6,364 nucleotides of DNA. Origin: Opitutaceae bacterium (lineage in GTDB: Bacteria > Verrucomicrobiota > Verrucomicrobiae > Opitutales > Opitutaceae). Location: assembly GCA_031266495.1 (NCBI GenBank), contig JAISAX010000509.1, positions 1-6,364 of the forward strand, in the 5' to 3' direction. The first letter of the stretch is position 1. Each line of letters opens with the position of its first letter. Below are positions 6,303 through 6,364 of this stretch, in pieces. The notes under the pieces were generated by a model, which was not told the origin of the DNA, did no database searches, and saw only the letters and a program-made list of their open reading frames with translations. The translations under genes and the position numbers were made by a program.

Positions 6303-6347
6303 GCGAAAATAACAGGATGCCCGCGATGCACTCGTCTTGAAAACACG

Positions 6348-6364
6348 AAAAAAAAAAGGGGGGG
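6348..6364. other. A10-G7 homopolymer junction at the window edge
   Basis: Ten A residues (6348-6357) are followed by at least seven G residues running to the last base. It lies about 45 bases upstream of the tsaB start. It may be a natural tract or a low-quality sequence end. The remaining 6303-6347 shows no convincing promoter or ribosome binding site for tsaB. Confidence 0.6.

Overview
The window is GC-rich, with strong C/G preference at third codon positions. It holds four protein genes and a dense set of non-coding repeats. The 656-residue gene has a signal peptide at one end and a VPEP / hydrophobic helix / Arg-rich tail at the other. This PEP-CTERM architecture, the GC content and the style of intergenic palindromes suggest a Verrucomicrobiota member, perhaps an Opitutales-like bacterium. 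That placement is inference from gene style only; no marker gene proves it.

Layout: (1) 3-1796, plus strand: 5'-truncated heparinase II/III-type polysaccharide lyase whose last ~85 codons are out of frame after a poly-C region; the natural C-terminus appears to end at 1681 in another frame. (2) 1682-1804: short intergenic stretch with two small tandem repeats. (3) 1805-3775, plus: secreted, repetitive, beta-rich PEP-CTERM protein. (4) 3776-4223: 448-base convergent intergenic region with no gene. It contains a hairpin cluster, a 190-base gapless imperfect inverted repeat and a further long hairpin near the 3' end of alr. (5) 4224-5435, minus: alanine racemase (alr). (6) 5436-5645: repeat element with heptamer arrays in inverted orientation around a GC-rich hairpin. 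(7) 5646-6302, minus: TsaB-like tRNA t6A biosynthesis protein. (8) 6303-6364: upstream of tsaB, ending in A10G7.

The plus-strand pair looks like an extracellular module: a polysaccharide-degrading enzyme followed by a surface-anchored protein. The minus-strand pair is housekeeping: D-alanine for peptidoglycan, and t6A modification of tRNA. The two pairs converge on the repeat-rich spacer, so both transcripts probably end in or near its hairpins.

I see no defence system, CRISPR array, transposase, rRNA or tRNA. The most distinctive content is the repeat architecture: covarying nested palindromes, 7-base-period GAATC-core arrays at three positions, and an inverted element between tsaB and alr that supplies the tsaB stop codon and the region just upstream of the alr start.
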